Source of the DNA: Rheinheimera salexigens
Lineage (GTDB): Bacteria > Pseudomonadota > Gammaproteobacteria > Enterobacterales > Alteromonadaceae
Length of the DNA: 64,000 nucleotides
NCBI RefSeq assembly: GCF_001752395.1
Contig: NZ_MKEK01000001.1
Coordinates: 2,891,508-2,955,507, forward strand
Direction: 5' to 3'
Shown: positions 60,246 to 64,000 of the stretch, one piece after another
Layout: each line of letters opens with the position of its first letter
How positions within the stretch are numbered: position 1 is the first letter of the stretch
The notes under the pieces: model-generated
Database searches by the model: none
Told to the model about the DNA's origin: nothing
The model's input: only the letters and a program-made list of their open reading frames with translations
Program-made: the position numbers and the translations under genes

Positions 60246-60500
60246 TTAGACTTCTAAGGGTGCCAACGGGACTTCCCAGCTTTCTCTAAAAAGCATATCA
60301 ATTAGTATTTCTGTTAAAAGAATGTACGACTGCAAAGTATCCTTTTTGTCTTGAAATTCGAAACTTGATCCAGCGATTTTAAAACTAGCAACTGAACCAA
60401 ACAAAGCTCTGATTTCCCGTCGAAATATAAATACAATTACGCCGAACACCAAAAGCCAAAACAGCGAGCTCATTAATTGAAGTAATACAACATCAGTCAT
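60246..60500 (-). CDS. Small membrane protein, 84 aa
   Basis: One N-terminal membrane helix (MSSLFWLLVFGVIVFIF) and a short polar tail (SFEFQDKKDTLQSYILLTEI). A good ribosome site (AGGAGA) lies six bases before the ATG. The start is 40 bp downstream of the GTTAGGT that ends the duplicated 324-bp segment, a layout like that of cassette genes behind an attachment site. Function unknown. Confidence 0.65.
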   Translation of the reverse strand: MTDVVLLQLMSSLFWLLVFGVIVFIFRREIRALFGSVASFKIAGSSFEFQDKKDTLQSYILLTEILIDMLFRESWEVPLAPLEV

Positions 60501-60540
60501 TGAAGTCTCCTATCGGTACTTTCCTATTTACCTAACGCCG

Positions 60541-60863
60541 CCATAAACAGCGCGATTTTCAGCATCTGTTTATGACCTTATTAAGGGTGTTGGCACTTAA
60601 AAAGCACTACTCGAAATGAACTGGCGTAACGGCGTGGTAATGAAAGGAAAGATATAAAAGGTGTTGCTGATGAATGTTACTAGTAAGCGTTCTTGCCACA
60701 TGCGCATTAACAAAACGTAGTTCATGGTTAATTTTTTAGCAAGGAGTGACAGAATTTTGTGGCGTCGTCCAGTATTGACAAATAGTTGTAGTAGTATTGC
60801 GAAGTTGACTCCGAGAAGGCTCATATGTGTTATGTATTTATGACTACTCAGCAACTTTAGCAT
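60541..60863 (-). repeat. Duplicated 323-bp segment, copy 1
   Basis: Almost identical to 63241-63564: I count three substitutions and one single-base indel. On the minus strand it holds an 88-codon ORF (MLKLLSSHKYIT..., 60597-60863) without a convincing ribosome site, followed by a 9-bp stem CATAAACAG/CTGTTTATG. This copy is cut at its 5' side by the transposase unit that begins at 60867. Its 3' side continues into GGCGTTAGGT, reminiscent of a cassette junction. Confidence 0.9.
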
Positions 60864-60866
60864 AAT

Positions 60867-61649
60867 AATTGGGGTCAGATGAAAATTTAATAGGCTATGC
60901 TTAACCTAATCTGAGATGGTAAGGCAGCATTATGGCAAGACTTCCCCGAGTGCATTTAGCGGGCGTACCAGAGCATATTATTCAGCGCGGCAACAACCGT
61001 CAGGTATGTTTTGCGACTGACGATGATTTTGCAGCTTATGCCCATTGGCTGAAGGAATATTCGGAGGCCTTTGGGGTGCAAATTCATGCTTGGGTAATGA
61101 TGACCAATCATGCGCATATACTTTGCACAGCGTCTGACAATAGCGGTATTAGCCTAATGATGCAAAGCATTGGCAGGCAATATGTGCGGTATTTTAACCG
61201 AGCTTACCAGCGTAGTGGCACCTTGTGGGAAGGACGTTTTAAGTCGTGTCTGGTGCAGCAGGCCCATTACGTAATGGCTGTGTATCGCTATATCGAATTG
61301 AACCCGGTACGGGCAGGTATGGTTGAGTCACCTTTTGAGTATCCTTGGTCGAGCTATGCCATAAACGCTCAAGGCGTGCAATCTGCGTTGTGTCAGCCAC
61401 ATGCCTGTTATTTAGCATTGGCAGATACAGCGGCTGAACGGCAGCAAGCGTACCGGGATTTATTTAAGATTGAAGTCAGTGCAGCCATGCTTGCTGATAT
61501 TCGCAGTACGATAAAAAGCGGCATGGCGTTGGGAAATGATCGCTTTAAACAAGAAATAGAAGCATTAACCGGTCGGCGCCAGCATAAAGAGCAACCGGGT
61601 CGACCAAAGTCTAAGCAGAAACAGAATTAATTTTTATCTGACCCCAATT
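60867..61649 (+). mobile_element. REP-associated tyrosine transposase unit with 21-bp inverted ends
   Basis: Left end AATTGGGGTCAGATG... (60867-60887) and right end ...ATCTGACCCCAATT (61629-61649) are inverted copies with a single mismatch over 21 bp. They bracket one transposase gene exactly. Units with GGGGTCAGA ends around a Y1 transposase are scattered in many proteobacteria. It interrupts the first copy of the 324-bp duplication next to AGCAT. Confidence 0.85.
60932..61630 (+). CDS. REP-associated tyrosine transposase (Y1/HUH type, IS200-like)
   Basis: A single-strand transposase of 232 residues. The HUH motif is HAH in WVMMTNHAHILC, and the putative catalytic Tyr lies in SIGRQYVRYFNRAYQRSGTL followed by WEGRFKSC. 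The N-terminus MARLPRVHLAGVPEHIIQRG is typical of the RAYT group. A basic tail follows (GRRQHKEQPGRPKSKQKQN). AAGG precedes the ATG. It is the only plus-strand gene in the 58-64 kb region and looks intact, so possibly active. Confidence 0.93.
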   Translation: MARLPRVHLAGVPEHIIQRGNNRQVCFATDDDFAAYAHWLKEYSEAFGVQIHAWVMMTNHAHILCTASDNSGISLMMQSIGRQYVRYFNRAYQRSGTLWEGRFKSCLVQQAHYVMAVYRYIELNPVRAGMVESPFEYPWSSYAINAQGVQSALCQPHACYLALADTAAERQQAYRDLFKIEVSAAMLADIRSTIKSGMALGNDRFKQEIEALTGRRQHKEQPGRPKSKQKQN

Positions 61650-61737
61650 TTTCAACTTTACAATTTTAGATGTTTAAAAGGCCGCCATTAGTACCGATTT
61701 TCGGTCGGCTATACAGTATGTGACTCACTACTATTAA

Positions 61738-62487
61738 TTAAACCCAGTAACTCACATGGCGTGACCAACGAAAGCGCGCTTTTTGCATGTGGGTTAATGT
61801 AGTCCCCGTTGGTGCTTCTGCGGATGGTGTCATTAGATTGTTGGCTCCGCTCGTTTGGGTCAGATCGCAGGCATGGCCAATTTCGTGAGCAAGCGTCTTT
61901 GCCGCTGTTCCGGTTTCAGGCGCTATCAATCCTCTGTCGTCTGAAATAGTTACGTAACTTGTCAACGGCCCAAGCGAACACCCCCGCGAATTTCCGTCGG
62001 CCACAGAATTAACGATAAATGCCGTGATCGGTGAACCCCAACCGGTTTGGCTGCGGAAAAACATGACGGCGCTGTTCATCCTAAAAAAATCACCCGCAAC
62101 TCCAAAATCATCAGCCCATGCGGCTGTCCCGCAACTTGCATCCAATACCTCGGGCGGCGACACCACCGACAGTGTTTCAATAAACTCGTCATCAACTGGA
62201 ACTAATTTGACGTTCAACTCACGTTTTAGAATATCTTTTGTAAAGTCAATGCAGTCCTGTACCTCTTGCTGTATCGTCAAAGACTTAGAATCAATTTCGC
62301 GCAGTATCACCACTTTTAGATACAATGTCTTTTCAGGGCGAATTCCAAGCAAACCCAGCCCAAAATCAAAGCTCCCAGTTAACCAATGAATAAACGAACC
62401 AAAACCAGCAAAAATTTGCCCTAAGCCACCAGCAACGGCAAGCCCCAACTTTTTCAATCCATTCCCTATTGATGAAAGAATACTCAT
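61738..62487 (-). CDS. Putative zinc metallopeptidase, cassette-borne
   Basis: A protein of 249 residues. The C-terminal half has a zinc-peptidase motif HEIGHACDL followed by NNLMTP, resembling metzincin-type proteases with a Met-turn (the third ligand is not obvious). The first 50 residues are Gly-rich and hydrophobic (LGLAVAGGLGQIFAGFGSF), which may insert in a membrane. No classical signal peptide. The ORF is open 86 codons further upstream, but GGAG supports the ATG at 62487. It could be a secreted or contact-delivered toxin or a housekeeping protease; this is inference. Confidence 0.7.
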   Translation of the reverse strand: MSILSSIGNGLKKLGLAVAGGLGQIFAGFGSFIHWLTGSFDFGLGLLGIRPEKTLYLKVVILREIDSKSLTIQQEVQDCIDFTKDILKRELNVKLVPVDDEFIETLSVVSPPEVLDASCGTAAWADDFGVAGDFFRMNSAVMFFRSQTGWGSPITAFIVNSVADGNSRGCSLGPLTSYVTISDDRGLIAPETGTAAKTLAHEIGHACDLTQTSGANNLMTPSAEAPTGTTLTHMQKARFRWSRHVSYWV

Positions 62488-62672
62488 CCGCCCTACTCCT
62501 TTTATTAGGATAATTAGCATATTTTTGTTAATCAACATAACGCTTACCCACCCCGGCGCATTTGTAGTGACCACAGATAGTGAGCATTGCAAACGAGTTG
62601 ACGGTGTTTTTATACGATTGTTGTATAACAGATTAATTTCTAACCCGAGCAGAAGAGCCGTTTTACTATTAC

Positions 62673-62705
62673 TACGAGAAGACTCATATGTGTTAGGCTT
62701 TTTTG
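62673..62705. repeat. Short relic related to the 324-bp duplication
   Basis: About 24 of 27 bases match the segment CGAGAAGGCTCATATGTGTT of the duplicated element (copies near 60812 and 63513). The flanks differ. On the minus strand it begins with GCCTAAC, an attC-type R'' box, a few bases behind the stop of the 62718-63203 ORF. It may be the remnant of another copy. Confidence 0.45.
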
Positions 62706-62717
62706 ACTGGATATGCT

Positions 62718-63203
62718 CTAAGGCATAATCTCTATGCCCAAACACTCAGCCAACTCCTCAAGGTCATCTTTGGCTTTGGCAATTGCCTCTTGCATTGCAT
62801 TTGCATCGCCAGCTTTAGCCGCACTTTTTGCATCCTGTAAATGCTTATTAACTTCGTCATCTTTTTTATGACAATTTTTATGCCGATCCTCCATCCTTGT
62901 CCAGCTACGCAATACAAAATTGTATCGGGTAAAAAAATCGTTCACTAATTCAATCAATCGGTCACGACGTCCTTTTTCAATAACATCTTTAACTAACCTT
63001 ACTAATTCTGCTAATAAACCTGGGTCAATAGCCATGTTGATATCCTCTTTCAGGATGATATTTGTGATACCCATAATCGACTGCGTCTCAGTGCATAAAC
63101 CGAGCCGTCCCATAGAACGCTTGATGTTAAGGTCATAGTCGGTATTCTCACCTAGAGCATATCTAGCAATTCTTTCAATAAACATAGATTTACTCTCATT
63201 CAT
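62718..63203 (-). CDS. Hypothetical helical protein, 161 aa (possibly 105 aa)
   Basis: Highly charged and helix-rich toward the C-terminus (DDEVNKHLQDAKSAAKAGDA, KAKDDLEELAECLGIEIMP). A second in-frame ATG at 63035 has a better ribosome site (GAGGA, 7-base spacing) and gives MAIDPGLLAELVRLVKDVIE, which reads like a native N-terminus; the upstream 56 residues may belong to another product. It precedes the putative metallopeptidase by about 230 bp on the same strand. No family recognised. Confidence 0.6.
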   Translation of the reverse strand: MNESKSMFIERIARYALGENTDYDLNIKRSMGRLGLCTETQSIMGITNIILKEDINMAIDPGLLAELVRLVKDVIEKGRRDRLIELVNDFFTRYNFVLRSWTRMEDRHKNCHKKDDEVNKHLQDAKSAAKAGDANAMQEAIAKAKDDLEELAECLGIEIMP

Positions 63204-63240
63204 TCAAGCATACTCCAACAAAATAAATAGCCCATTGCCT

Positions 63241-63564
63241 CCATAAACAGCGCGATTTTCAGCATCTGTTTTATGACCTTATTAAGGGTGTTGGCACTTA
63301 AAAAGCACTACTCGAAATTAACTGGCGTAACGGCGTGGTAATGAAAGGAAAGATATAAAAGGTGTTGCTGATGAATGTTACTAGTAAGCGTTCTTGCCAC
63401 ATGCGCATTAACAAAACGTAGTTCATGGTTAATTTTTTAGCAAGGCGTGACAGAATTTTGTGGCGTCGTCCAGTATTGACAAATAGTTGTAGTAGTATTG
63501 CGAAGTTGACTCCGAGAAGGCTCATATATGTTATGTATTTATGACTACTCAGCAACTTTAGCAT
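63241..63564 (-). repeat. Duplicated 324-bp segment, copy 2
   Basis: The uninterrupted copy. On the minus strand it follows GGCGTTATG and carries the same 88-codon ORF (63298-63564, MLKLLSSHKYIT...) and the CATAAACAG/CTGTTTATG stem. It lies directly behind the serine-hydrolase gene. The near identity of both copies implies a recent duplication or two recent insertions. Confidence 0.9.
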
Positions 63565-63605
63565 CGCTATGCTTATTTCATAACGCCAATAAATCTGAGC
63601 AATTT

Positions 63606-64000
63606 CTAATCTTTTTGTTTTTTAGCGATATGTTCACCAACACTAAGGACAATCCGTAACATATGATCTAGGTTTTTCTGAATACTGTTGTTGGCCCAAT
63701 TCGCCATGAATACCACAGCAAATTTATTCTTATAGTCGACAAAGATATACTGGCCAAAAGATCCGGCGGTGTACATTAAGTTGGCATCCTGAATCATCCA
63801 AACTTGGTTTTTGTACTCCTCTTCCATACCTAATATTTTGTACGAAGTTGAGTGTCCTGTGAAAGGGGTGTCGAATGTGGATTGAAAGTAGCTTTCAGGT
63901 ATTATTCTTTTCCCTTTAAAGACTCCACGCTCTAGCATCATCTGACCAAAGCGCGCTGCATCTCGCAGAGTGATTGTTACCAACAATGCAAAACTGATCC
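63606..64000 (-). CDS. Serine hydrolase (beta-lactamase family), C-terminal part; gene runs off the window
   Basis: The last 131 codons of a penicillin-binding-protein/class C beta-lactamase-like hydrolase. TLRDAARFGQMMLERGVFKG and the stretch YTAGSFGQYIFVDYKNKFAVV, which carries the HTG/KTG-equivalent GSFGQ, are typical of the C-terminal part. The catalytic SxxK and YxN motifs lie beyond 64000. The frame is open to the window edge, so the start is not here. The stop is followed after about 20 bp by GGCGTTATG and the duplicated segment. Confidence 0.8.
   Translation of the reverse strand, partial: ISFALLVTITLRDAARFGQMMLERGVFKGKRIIPESYFQSTFDTPFTGHSTSYKILGMEEEYKNQVWMIQDANLMYTAGSFGQYIFVDYKNKFAVVFMANWANNSIQKNLDHMLRIVLSVGEHIAKKQKD

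Noticed and set aside
60520..60600. Third attC site at the end of the duplicated segment
   Set aside because: GTTAGGT and the CATAAACAG stem fit partly, but the spacers to the R boxes are very unequal (about 14 versus 5 bases), unlike attC sites.
60597..60863. 88-residue ORF of the duplicated segment as a real gene (also 63298-63564)
   Set aside because: There is no ribosome site, the composition is odd, and substitutions between copies show no sign of codon constraint. I keep it only as part of the repeat.
62488..62717. attC site ending in GCGTTATG before the metallopeptidase gene
   Set aside because: The GTT box is there, but no paired inner arms can be found by eye.

Overview
The window looks like chromosomal DNA of a moderately AT-rich gammaproteobacterium of the Alteromonadales/Rheinheimera-Alishewanella type. 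This is inferred from gene content and order (yebC-ruvC-ruvA-ruvB, cmoA-cmoB, purM-purN, an oadGAB sodium pump, pqiABC, recX-alaS-csrA, and a secreted S46-type protein); no rRNA or other phylogenetic marker was available.

Positions 1-43,600 are mostly conserved core genes. The minus-strand block 1-4337 carries Holliday-junction resolution genes (ruvB partial, ruvA, ruvC), yebC and aspS, followed by a membrane diguanylate cyclase with three substrate-binding sensor domains. On the plus strand come cmoA/cmoB (tRNA wobble-uridine modification), purM/purN, a DUF3108 protein, fadE with a candidate FadR operator, an ATM1-type ABC exporter broken by a one-base frameshift, and an ACE-like M2 dipeptidase. 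After rhlE (minus) come a GIY-YIG protein, an AEC transporter and an MscS channel. acnA and tyrS (minus) and mepM (plus) lead to the oad operon, the pqi operon, a cluster of three tRNAs (Ser-GCT and two Arg-ACG), csrA, alaS and recX. recA is not in its common place beside recX. Next is an S46 family protein whose catalytic His and Ser are both replaced.

Positions 43,700-58,100 hold signalling and envelope genes: YqhA, a large hybrid histidine kinase with a periplasmic propeller sensor, a small hydrophobic peptide beside a four-helix membrane protein, an SLC13/TrkA-C transporter, a lipoprotein, an ankyrin protein, MAPEG, a cytochrome c-Vgb propeller fusion, a frameshifted GFA-family gene, and an ECF sigma factor with a small secreted protein.

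Positions 58,300-64,000 are accessory DNA. Short genes (DUF1801, DOPA-dioxygenase-like, small membrane proteins, a putative metalloprotease, a serine hydrolase fragment) lie almost all on the minus strand. Two attC-like folded sites, a 324-bp duplication and a REP-associated tyrosine transposase unit with 21-bp inverted ends also lie here. It resembles part of a gene-cassette array, but no integrase is present in the window.

Features that ordinary annotation would miss include a family of 7-bp tandem repeats at gene borders (15.2, 23.2, 28.8 and 29.1 kb), a 12-bp in-frame tandem repeat running through the cmoA start codon, and two frameshifts at homopolymers.
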